From Coprobacter fastidiosus (lineage in GTDB: Bacteria > Bacteroidota > Bacteroidia > Bacteroidales > Coprobacteraceae): a stretch of DNA of 64,000 nt. This document shows, one piece after another, positions 9,051-18,200 of the stretch (positions are counted from its first letter, which is position 1; each line of letters opens with the position of its first letter). The DNA lies in the NCBI RefSeq assembly GCF_030296935.1, contig NZ_AP028032.1, forward strand, positions 1,860,001-1,924,000. Reading direction: 5' to 3'. The position numbers and the translations under genes were made by a program. The notes beneath the pieces are model-generated. The model saw only the letters and a program-made list of their open reading frames with translations, was not told the origin of the DNA and made no database searches.

Positions 9051-12000
9051 TCAAAATGTCGTTTTCAAACTGAACATAAATGATTTAGCCGAAGGATAGG
9101 CCGAATAATCGAATGAAGGTGTCAAAATACTGCTTCTTGTAGAAACAGACGGATCCATCCCCGAATATCCCGTAAATGTCACTAAGTTTCTTGCTGTAAA
9201 ACTCAAATTTAAAGAACTGAGATATATCCTCTTCAACCATTTCCGCGGGAAATTATACCCGAAAGTCAGATTCTGCAACCGCAGATAAGAACCATCTTCC
9301 AGAACACGAGAAGAATGATACCCTGCAGGACCTTGTCCTCCTGTCCGAAAATATTTATTGCTTCTATTTTCCGGAGTCCACCTGTTTTCATAACTTTTAT
9401 ACTGATTTATATCTGTAGCCACCAGAGCATTCCCTTCGAGAAAAAGACGATTGGCGTTATAAACATCGTTACCATAAGACCAACTTAAGAATATTCCCAA
9501 TGAAAAGCCTTTATATGTAAATGTATTATTAAAACCTCCGGTATGCAACGGTTGCCCCCGACCGATAATTGTCTGATCATAAGTATTGACAACTCCATCG
9601 CCGTTTAAATCCCGATATTTGATATCACCCGGTTGTATCACCGACCGTTCATTTCCGTTGGTCGGGACATTATCTTTAAGAATATATTTCCCCGGTGAAG
9701 GCTGGTCAAAATCTTCTTCTTGATAAATTCCATCAAACACATATCCGAAAAACATTCCCGTCGGTTGCCCCACCTGCGCAACATACAGCGGAGAATTATT
9801 AAAATTCGTATTCAAAGGAACAAAAGAATACAGATTGCGTTGATTTCCGGTAAGAGACAATATTTTATTACGATTAAAACTTATGTTGAAATCACTTTCC
9901 CAACGGAAATTCCGAGTTTTAACATTTACGGTTTTCAAAGATATTTCCAATCCTCGGTTTCTCATTTTTCCGACATTTTCATAGGCCGATTCAAAACCCA
10001 TTGTATAAGGAAGATCTGCCAATAGTAACAAATCCCGGGTAATTTTTTGATACCAATCGACCGTCAGTTGTACTCTATCTCTAAAAAATCCGATATCTAC
10101 TCCAATATCGAACTGACCTGTCCTTTCCCACTTCAATTCGGAGTTGGAAATACCCGAAGGAATAAAGCCATGTGTTGGAGTGCCGTTATTGAAAGAGTAA
10201 CAACTCGCAATAGGCAATCCTATCGAAGGATAATAAGAAAAATCAGAAACCCTGTTATTGCCCGTTTCTCCATAACTTGTTCTCAATTTACCGGTAGAAA
10301 TAAAAGAGACTCTTTTCATAAACGGTTCTTCTGAAAAATTCCAGGCAAATGCACCTGACGGAAAATATCCCCACCGATTCCCGGGTGCAAATCGAGAAGA
10401 TCCGTCACCTCGGAATGTAAACGTAAATAAATATCTCGAATACAAACTATAATTTACACGTCCGAAAAAAGATGCCATAGTATAATGCGTATTATCCGAC
10501 GTTACCGTGTAAGGAGTTCCCTCACTTAAACCATCGATTCCCAATTCTTCGTTCGGCACTAAAATTGCAGACGAGCCGTAAGTCGTGTTCCTTCCTCCTT
10601 GTACCGAAAATCCGGCAACTGCATTCAAATGATGAGCGCCAGAAAATGTTTTATTATAAGTTACCGTATTCTCATTACTCCACACCGAACGTTCATCATT
10701 GAGAACCGATCCCCACTGGCCTCTTGTATTCAATTTATTCAAAGGACTTCCTTGTGTCGTTTTCGAATTATTAAAGGTCTCTCGCCGTTGCATCCGTTTA
10801 TTTAAAGCACCGGTAATCCGAATAGTCAATCCGCTAAGTGGTTTTGCTTCCAAATAAGCGTTCGTCGTAAGGACCTTTAACCGGGTCTTTCTCGACTCAT
10901 TCGCATTTGAGAGTACCGGATTGATCCGTACATCAGTTGCCGACAGGTTATCCTCATCCACAATTTCATCCAATATATCCAAGCTGCCTCCGGTTCCTAC
11001 CGGCCTATATGCCCACGTACGATACAGCAAATAAGTCGTAGAATTGCTTTCAGTATCACCCGTAGCCAGGTTTTGTCCGAACTTTGTCATTTCAGTATAT
11101 CCGGCATTTAATCCGGCAGAGAAAAAGCGATTTATTCGTTGATCCAAAGAAACTCGTCCTGTATATCGATCATATCCGGAATTATCAATAACTCCATTCT
11201 GATTATAAGTAGAACCGGAAACGGAATATTTCGTACGATCATTACCGCCTCTTATACTCAAGTTATATGTCATCAGCAAAGGACAATCATTCTGTATCTC
11301 ATCTTGCCAATTTATCCCTTTCATATTTTTATAATCGTCCAAAGTCATATTGCATCCTGACAAATAGCGTCTCTCGGTAATATCCGGCTTTAGTTCGAGA
11401 TTATAACGAACAAACTCATACGGAGACATCATCTCCATCTGTTTGCTGATTTCTTGCCATCCCAACGATGCACTGAACGATATAATCGGGCGACTTTTCC
11501 GTCCTTTCTTTGTCGTTATGACCACAACTCCATTAGCAGCCCGAGCTCCATAAATAGCCGTAGCCGAAGCATCTTTCAAAATATTTAAGGATTCTATATC
11601 ATCATTACTTATCGAAGCCGCATCAAAATCTTCCATAGGGAAACCGTCTACGACATATAACGGAGAATTATCTTGAGTCAAGGAATTATTTCCACGAATC
11701 AATATTCCGGGAGTCTCTCCGGGTTGCCCGTCAGAGGCCTGTATCTGTACACCGGCAACACGACCTTCCAAAGCCTCGCTAAAAGAAGATACCGGAATGG
11801 TTGACAACTCGTCCATGTCTACTTTCGCAACTGATCCGGTCACATCTTTCCGGGAAAAAGATCCATATCCCATTACTACGACTTCATTCAACTGACGCAC
11901 ATCTTCGGTCATAATAACCCGCAACTGCTTATTTTTTTTCACAGGGATTTCTTGAGATTCATAACCGACAAACGAAAATATCAAAACCGAAGTATCAGAA

Positions 12001-12242
12001 GACACAGAAATAGAAAAAGCTCCATTCGCATCACTCATCGTTCCTCGGGAAGTTCCCTTTAACATAATACTGACACCGGGCAGCATTTCCCCTTTCTCAT
12101 CCATTACTTTTCCCGAAATATTACGGTTTTGCTGAGCATAAACAGAAACACAGGATAACAAAACAAGAAAAAACATATATACGAACCGCCATTTTCGTAA
12201 TAATGACAGTAGATAGATACAATAATAATCGTTTATTTTCAT
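9051..12242 (-). CDS. SusC/RagA family TonB-linked outer-membrane transporter
   Basis: A 1063-residue TonB-dependent receptor. The N-terminus is long; the hydrophobic core FFLVLLSCVSVYAQ suggests cleavage near residue 37, and Met23 may be the true start. The carboxypeptidase-regulatory-like domain follows (GKVMDEKGEMLPGVSIMLKG), then the plug domain (GRVAGVQI, ILIRGNNSL, PLYVVDGFP, IYGARAANGVVVITTK), then a beta-barrel ending in an aromatic residue (SLKTTF). It imports oligosaccharides released by the surface lyases, with SusD as its lid. It starts only 18 bases after the GH88 stop, so it has no private promoter and is read from the promoter upstream of 15054. Confidence 0.95.
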   Translation of the reverse strand: MKINDYYCIYLLSLLRKWRFVYMFFLVLLSCVSVYAQQNRNISGKVMDEKGEMLPGVSIMLKGTSRGTMSDANGAFSISVSSDTSVLIFSFVGYESQEIPVKKNKQLRVIMTEDVRQLNEVVVMGYGSFSRKDVTGSVAKVDMDELSTIPVSSFSEALEGRVAGVQIQASDGQPGETPGILIRGNNSLTQDNSPLYVVDGFPMEDFDAASISNDDIESLNILKDASATAIYGARAANGVVVITTKKGRKSRPIISFSASLGWQEISKQMEMMSPYEFVRYNLELKPDITERRYLSGCNMTLDDYKNMKGINWQDEIQNDCPLLMTYNLSIRGGNDRTKYSVSGSTYNQNGVIDNSGYDRYTGRVSLDQRINRFFSAGLNAGYTEMTKFGQNLATGDTESNSTTYLLYRTWAYRPVGTGGSLDILDEIVDEDNLSATDVRINPVLSNANESRKTRLKVLTTNAYLEAKPLSGLTIRITGALNKRMQRRETFNNSKTTQGSPLNKLNTRGQWGSVLNDERSVWSNENTVTYNKTFSGAHHLNAVAGFSVQGGRNTTYGSSAILVPNEELGIDGLSEGTPYTVTSDNTHYTMASFFGRVNYSLYSRYLFTFTFRGDGSSRFAPGNRWGYFPSGAFAWNFSEEPFMKRVSFISTGKLRTSYGETGNNRVSDFSYYPSIGLPIASCYSFNNGTPTHGFIPSGISNSELKWERTGQFDIGVDIGFFRDRVQLTVDWYQKITRDLLLLADLPYTMGFESAYENVGKMRNRGLEISLKTVNVKTRNFRWESDFNISFNRNKILSLTGNQRNLYSFVPLNTNFNNSPLYVAQVGQPTGMFFGYVFDGIYQEEDFDQPSPGKYILKDNVPTNGNERSVIQPGDIKYRDLNGDGVVNTYDQTIIGRGQPLHTGGFNNTFTYKGFSLGIFLSWSYGNDVYNANRLFLEGNALVATDINQYKSYENRWTPENRSNKYFRTGGQGPAGYHSSRVLEDGSYLRLQNLTFGYNFPRKWLKRIYLSSLNLSFTARNLVTFTGYSGMDPSVSTRSSILTPSFDYSAYPSAKSFMFSLKTTF

Positions 12243-12260
12243 GGCCTGACATATATTAGG

Positions 12261-13475
12261 TTATTTCTTTAATACTCTATCTTTGAAACGAAGCATAGCT
12301 TCGAGATAGTAATAATCGGCATAGCTCAAAGGGACATCTATTTCCCTATTCCCGGGCAAATAACCGACAGAATGTTTCAGAATAAAGAATTTGTTTGTTC
12401 CCGGCTTGGCTGTATAAGCCGGAGAAGCCAAAGCGCGCAATTGCGTCTCGGCAACAGCAAGATATTCATCAGCTTCATCTGCCTTTACATAATCACTCAA
12501 TTCTATTAGGGCCGAACATATTATAGCACCTGCCGAAACATCTCGATATGCATGAGGAATATTAGGTGCATCAAAGTCCCAATAAGGAATTTTATCTTTA
12601 GGCAAATTTTTATGACGAATGATAAAAGATGCGATCTTGCGGGCCATTTCGAGATAAGACTTATTTCCGGTCTCCCTATACATCATCGTATAGCCGTATA
12701 GCCCCCAGGCTTGTCCCCTCGCCCATGCACTTTCGTTACTATATCCCTGATGCGTCTCTTTTTTCTCTACTGCTCCGGTTTTAGGATTATAAGAGACAAC
12801 ATGATATGAACTGTTATCTTTTCTAAAATGGTTTTTTAAGGTCGTATCGGCATGCCTGACGGCAATATTCTTAAATACCGGATCACCACTTGTTTTATAT
12901 GCCCACATCAATAACTCCAAATTCATCATATTATCGATAATAACCGGAAAACTCCAACCGCATTTACCGGTATCCCAAGATTGCGTACAACCCACTTGAA
13001 CATTAAAACGAGAGCTTAACGCCTTTGCTCCAGCCAACAGGACATCTTCTGTTTCTTTATCCTTTCCGCATAACCGCCATTTATTGCCATAGCTGCAATA
13101 AAGCATAAAACCGATATCATGCGTTTTATTATTATTTTTTTGTGTCTTCAGATAAGTTGTAAATTTCTCAGCATTTTTACGAACAGTAACGTTTCCCGTA
13201 TACTCATAAATATACCAAAGAGATCCCGGGAAAAAACCGCTCACCCAAGAAGACGGAGATACCCGATGTAAAGATCCGTCCGGCAAAATAGAATGAGGTA
13301 AAAGGCCCGGAGTAGAAGACATCTCGTTTATTAATCCTGCATATTGAGAACTTGCGTTTTTGAAAGCTTCATCAATAACTTTGCTCATACTGTTTTTTTG
13401 AGCAATTGTATTATTCGCAAATAGTAACAAAGAAGCTATCAAAACACATATTTTTTTCAAAACAAGTATTTGCAT
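12261..13475 (-). CDS. GH88 unsaturated glucuronyl hydrolase
   Basis: A 404-residue glycoside hydrolase with a signal peptide ending TIAQ (residues 1-26), probably periplasmic. The two family catalytic aspartates are recognisable: Asp120 in THDIGFM and Asp181 in IIDNMMNLELL. They are 61 residues apart, the same spacing as Asp88 and Asp149 of the Bacillus unsaturated glucuronyl hydrolase (known from the literature). The block SNESAWARGQAWGLYG is also typical. GH88 enzymes hydrate the 4,5-unsaturated uronic acid left at the non-reducing end by lyases, so this enzyme completes the PL8 step and is strong support that the substrate contains uronic acid. It sits 98 bases downstream of the carbohydrate-binding-like gene and 18 bases before susC. 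Confidence 0.93.
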   Translation of the reverse strand: MQILVLKKICVLIASLLLFANNTIAQKNSMSKVIDEAFKNASSQYAGLINEMSSTPGLLPHSILPDGSLHRVSPSSWVSGFFPGSLWYIYEYTGNVTVRKNAEKFTTYLKTQKNNNKTHDIGFMLYCSYGNKWRLCGKDKETEDVLLAGAKALSSRFNVQVGCTQSWDTGKCGWSFPVIIDNMMNLELLMWAYKTSGDPVFKNIAVRHADTTLKNHFRKDNSSYHVVSYNPKTGAVEKKETHQGYSNESAWARGQAWGLYGYTMMYRETGNKSYLEMARKIASFIIRHKNLPKDKIPYWDFDAPNIPHAYRDVSAGAIICSALIELSDYVKADEADEYLAVAETQLRALASPAYTAKPGTNKFFILKHSVGYLPGNREIDVPLSYADYYYLEAMLRFKDRVLKK

Positions 13476-13573
13476 ATATGTATATCTTAGAACCGACTCA
13501 GACCTATCCCCGAGCTTTCAAATATCAGATGAGACAAGAATAAGCCGGTAGTTTTATAATAAAAAATTAACAC

Positions 13574-14188
13574 CTACACTTTTTCATTTACAGAAATGTT
13601 ATCAATATAAAAAACAGATTTCGCACGACTGAAATCTTGTCCCCCATCGACAGCAATTCTCAATTCAAAAGGCTCATCAAAATTTAAACTATGAGATTTC
13701 TTATCCGAAACGATTTTTCCTGATCCAAAATCCACTTCTACGGTGTATAAATGCCAATCATTATCACCCGTTATATTGACATTTTCACCACGACCGGCAA
13801 TCGGTTTATTTCCTTTACCTTCTGCAAAACCGACAAAAGAGACATTCAGTATTACAGGTTTAGCTGACCGAGCATAAAACGACACCTTTATTTTTTTTCG
13901 ACTTAATTGAAGACCTTTCTGAGCTACAAAATTTTTATAACGGGTATCGATCCTATCATTACAAACAAATCGTAGAGATTTATCTCCTTCATACGCAACA
14001 TTTACAACAGGCATTATCGATGAATTCGGCAAATTATTTTTATACCATTCTCCATTCTCAACCCCTCCACGTTTGGTTTTTACCGTACCTTCTTCAAATC
14101 CGGCATTCATCAACTTATTTTCTTGTGCCCAAAGAGATGATAATCCCCCTAACAAAACAGCAATCAATAATAATTTATTTCTCATCAC
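13574..14188 (-). CDS. Secreted carbohydrate-binding-module-like protein, no sorting tail
   Basis: A 204-residue protein with a signal peptide (about residues 1-21, ending LWAQ). The mature part reads like one jelly-roll, galactose-binding-like or CBM4/9-type domain: NAGFEEG at the start, KIKVSFYARS, DWHLYTVEVDFGSGK, EPFELRIAVDGGQD and YIDNISV at the end. It is a paralogue of the next gene upstream (14218-15054): the same blocks appear in the same order, but this copy lacks the T9SS tail. No lipobox is visible, so it is probably periplasmic or released. It may bind the PUL's glycan; the ligand is not known and no enzyme motif is seen. Confidence 0.75.
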   Translation of the reverse strand: MMRNKLLLIAVLLGGLSSLWAQENKLMNAGFEEGTVKTKRGGVENGEWYKNNLPNSSIMPVVNVAYEGDKSLRFVCNDRIDTRYKNFVAQKGLQLSRKKIKVSFYARSAKPVILNVSFVGFAEGKGNKPIAGRGENVNITGDNDWHLYTVEVDFGSGKIVSDKKSHSLNFDEPFELRIAVDGGQDFSRAKSVFYIDNISVNEKV

Positions 14189-14217
14189 TTTTAGATTTTA
14201 AACTATAAGACTCCTTC

Positions 14218-15054
14218 CTAACGTATAACTCGATACACTTTATTCCCATTCATCTGCACCAAATACACCCCCTGTGGCAAATCAAATACCGAAGAAGAAC
14301 CATCAACATATGCCGATTTTACCAAACTTCCTGTTGCTGTATAAAAAGAGACTTTCCCCTCAATACCGTTCACGACAATTCCCGAAGAACTACCATATAT
14401 TTCACCAGAACAATTGTCGCTATAAGATTTTATACCGGAAGCATTTCCTGCAACAATACTCACATTATCCAATGCAACATAAGCATTTTTACCCGTCATA
14501 TCTTGCGGACCGGCAATACCTATACGAAAGGTAAAAGGCTGAGTAAAATCCCATTCCGTTTCTTCTAAAACATCAGTTACAGTTCCGGCCATAACTTTAC
14601 CGGAAGAGTAATCTAAAACTTTTGTGTATTTTCGCCATACATCATCAGCCGGAATAGTAAACACGCCATTTCCTAAATCAACTTTATTCGCACCTGCAGC
14701 ATTTTTCCCTACCAATGCAAGATAAATATCCATTTCTGCATTTTTTCCCTTTGCCCAGAAAGTAAGTGTATAGACCTGTTTCTCTACTGCAGCAGCTATT
14801 TCATCTCTTCTATAATAAGTTTTGGCAGTAGTCAAAATATTTGAATTTCCATGAAGCCTCATAGTCTTACTTCCCCCATCTTCCAACGGCAAATCAGGAC
14901 TATGATCTACTATTGCGGCATCACCTCTAACCATTTGAGAAGCGACTATCCAGCCATCCGAGTTTTCAAAATCTCCATTCGTAATTAAATTTTGGGCTTT
15001 AGAAATAACTCCAGCTAATAAAAAAACCGAAAGAAGCAGTAATCTGTTTTTCAT
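14218..15054 (-). CDS. Secreted carbohydrate-binding-module-like protein with T9SS sorting tail
   Basis: A 278-residue protein and the first gene of the PUL operon after the regulator. The signal peptide ends ISKAQ. Residues 22-200 form a CBM4/9-like jelly roll (ITNGDFENSDGW, YTLTFWAKG, YTKVLDYSSGK, QPFTFRIGIAGPQD, ALDNVSIV). The last 75 or so residues are a T9SS type A C-terminal domain: KVSFYTATGSLVKSAYV, DLPQGVYLVQMNG and a basic end YRVIR. It is probably displayed on the surface through T9SS and may hold the polymer near the lyases (inference). The paralogue downstream lacks the tail. The bases before its start (15055-15220) hold the likely PUL promoter. Confidence 0.78.
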   Translation of the reverse strand: MKNRLLLLSVFLLAGVISKAQNLITNGDFENSDGWIVASQMVRGDAAIVDHSPDLPLEDGGSKTMRLHGNSNILTTAKTYYRRDEIAAAVEKQVYTLTFWAKGKNAEMDIYLALVGKNAAGANKVDLGNGVFTIPADDVWRKYTKVLDYSSGKVMAGTVTDVLEETEWDFTQPFTFRIGIAGPQDMTGKNAYVALDNVSIVAGNASGIKSYSDNCSGEIYGSSSGIVVNGIEGKVSFYTATGSLVKSAYVDGSSSVFDLPQGVYLVQMNGNKVYRVIR

Positions 15055-15220
15055 AATCTAAAATATTTAAAGGTTAATATTATTTATCGGTCTATTCCGA
15101 CAATACAAATATCAAGTACGAAAAACAGGAATTGGTTTACAGACATTTATAAGATGTATAAAAACGGAGTTATACCATTTTTTAAACATTTTATGGACAA
15201 ATACCGCACATAAACAGATG
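15055..15220 (-). promoter_or_regulatory. Probable PUL operon promoter and operator region
   Basis: This gap between the regulator and the first PUL gene should hold the operon promoter, because all later gaps are under 100 bases. On the minus strand GATATTTG (15106-15113) matches the Bacteroidetes -7 consensus TAnnTTTG at all fixed bases but one. Upstream of it lies a perfect inverted repeat, GTATAA and TTATAC eight bases apart (15156-15175), a candidate binding site for the AraC-type output domain of the adjacent regulator. No clear -33 element is seen. The assignment is by position and weak motifs only. Confidence 0.4.
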
Positions 15221-18200
15221 TTATTTATCGGCTTTTCTCTTTTCCTTTATAAACTCGCTCGGAGTCATACCAAAGCGTTTTTTAAAACAAGTACCGAAAT
15301 AACGAGATTCGGTAAAGCCTACTCGATCCGATATTTCACTTATATTCAAATCCGTATCGGTCAAAAGCTGTACAGCTCGTTTCAACTTTATTTCTAAAAT
15401 AAACGTTTTCACAGAATGTCTGGTCAACAGTTTTATTTTTTTGTACAACAACGAACGGCTCATTGCCATATCTAAAACAAAATTTTCCACATCATATGAC
15501 GGATCATCCATATTTTTCTCTATCAACGCTAATGCTCTTTGCAAAAAAATACTATCCGCAGATTCCACCGAAACGGGAGTCGGCACAGGTACCAATGTTT
15601 TTCCTGAAATCATTCGTTGGGTTTCAAGAGTTCGAATCAAATTCTGTATCTGCCGAATCAATAACGCTGAATCGAATGGCTTTTCTATATATAAGTCCGC
15701 CCCAGAGTCCATACCCTTCCATTTGTCTTTTTCAGATAAACGTGAGGATAAAATAATGATCGGTATATTTGATGTTGTAGGATTGGATTTCAATTGCCTA
15801 CATAGTTCAAAACCATCGATTATAGGAATCATGATCTCTGTAAGTATCACAGAAATCCTCTCCCGCAAAGCTATCTCTAAAGCTCCCTTCCCGTCTTTCG
15901 CTGCAATAACCGAAAACTTCGAAGACAAAATATCCGTCAAATAACTCCTTAATACGGCATCCCTTTCGACAATTAATATCGAATATTTTTTCTTTTCTAT
16001 CGTTTCCGATTCCTCCTTGTTTATTTGGGGACATAACCCGGACAATAAATGAGCCGTATAAGAAAAAGTATAAGAAGATAAATCGAAGTCTTCTGAATTT
16101 ACGGACGACATTTGAGCGGACTCTACAGGAAAAACGATATTGAATTCAAGCTTTCTCTCCACATAAGTATAAAATATATTCCCCTGCAATAATGCCAGTA
16201 ATTCTTTAACCAAAGACAAACCTAAACGAGATTCGGCATTTATCCCCGAAATAGTATTTCCTGCTTCTGAATAGAACCTATAAAACAAAGCGTTTGCTTC
16301 ATCTAAAGATAACAATACTCCATTTCCTGAAATTCTTAAAGATATTTTTCTCTTGCTATCTAACGTAGAATAACCGCTTTGCTCCAAATGCCGGGTATCA
16401 GGCTCTTCCAAAGAAAAAGTCAAATCATTTCCGGAAGGGAGATAACGAACCAAATTAATAAATAAATTACCTATTATCTTTTCCCATATAAGCGGATCAA
16501 ACAAAAAAGTTGCAGAAGCAAAAGCGGACTTAAATATTATAGAAATATTATATCCTGTCGCTACATTCTCATAATTAGAACACAGTTTTCGAAAAAAAGT
16601 GACAGAATCCCCCTTAAAACAGTTAATAATTAAAGAATTACCCTCAATCGTTTGTATATCCAACAACTGATCAAGCAAATTATTTACCCTTATAACCTGG
16701 GATTGCATTTGTCCCAACAGCTCTTCAGACTCTTTATTATCCCTCAAACCGGGACGTAAACGTATAATCAAATCATTAACCACACTCAAAGGCGCTCGTA
16801 GTTCATGAGATATATTCGTGAAAAAAGAGACTTTTTGCTCAGTTGTTTGTTCTATCCGCATCCGTTGTTCCTGTTCTTTCGACAACTGCAAAAGTAAATA
16901 CCGGAAACGAGATGAATTGCGCCATAACCAATAAAACAGAAAAACCAAAACTGAGAAATAAGCAACAAATGCATACCAGGTAAACCATACAGGTGGATTC
17001 TTGATCACCACTACCGAAGTAACGGCATCATTCCATATCCCATTATTATTTGCGGCTTTCACTTCAAAAACATACCGGCCGGTAGATAATCCTGAAAAAT
17101 AAGCCTTATACTCCCCTGGAGCCAATACCCTCCAATTGTCATCGAAACCTTTCAATCTACATGCAAACTGATTTCTGGACGGATAAAGGTAATTCGACGA
17201 TGCAAAACTAAAAGCTATATTCGTATCAGAAGCATCCAACACAATTTTGTCGGTTACTGAGATATCTTGTTTTAACGGTGAATTTTTTTCTTTCGGCTCT
17301 ACCTTAACATTATTAATATATAACCCCGTAAAATATACTGAAGCTTTATTCCGATTTACTTTTATTCGAGAAGGTTCAATCCACAAAAAACCATTTGTAT
17401 GTCCGAATAACAAATCTCCTAAAGCCGTTTTATATTGGGCATTCGGATAAAAAGATCCGGAGACAAATGCATCAGGCAGATCAAACCGAACAAACTCTTT
17501 TGAAGACGTTACATAATGAAACATGCCTTTATCAGTTGTTAACCAAAGGTCATGAAACTCTGCATCTTCTAATATACTATATACAATATCGGCATCAAGT
17601 CCGTTTTTTCGATTATAATAAGTCACATTCCCTCGAGGACTGATAACTGTCACCCCATCGCCCCGCGTACCGATCCAAACATCTCCTGTAACAGTCTGAC
17701 AAATTGTATATACATTATTACCACTTAACCGGCCCTTTTCAGAATACTTATCATAGCGCTTTACGATCTTTTGATTATTAGGATTAATCACGACAATACC
17801 TTGCTGTCCCGCTAACCATAATAATCCGTCTCTTGTCTTATATAAACTATAAAATTTCAATTTCTCATCAGGAAACAACGGGCGGGTCGTTCCAAGCCGT
17901 ATATTGCAAGAAAACACTCCCCTCTCTTTATCTATCACTAAGACAATACTATCGTTAAGAACTTCAAAATCATAAACGTCCAAATTTCGGGAAGATTTTG
18001 AAGGGTCAGGCAATCGGTAACGAAACGCCTTACCCGTATGTGGATCTATTTCATTCAGCCCTCCCCTATATAACCCGGCATACAGTTTTCCATAAATAGG
18101 ATGATAGTACAACTTTTTTATTAAATTACTTCCCGGACTATCCGACCTACTATTATGTTTATAGTAAGTAATACGTCCTGATTCCCTGTCCAACCGATTC

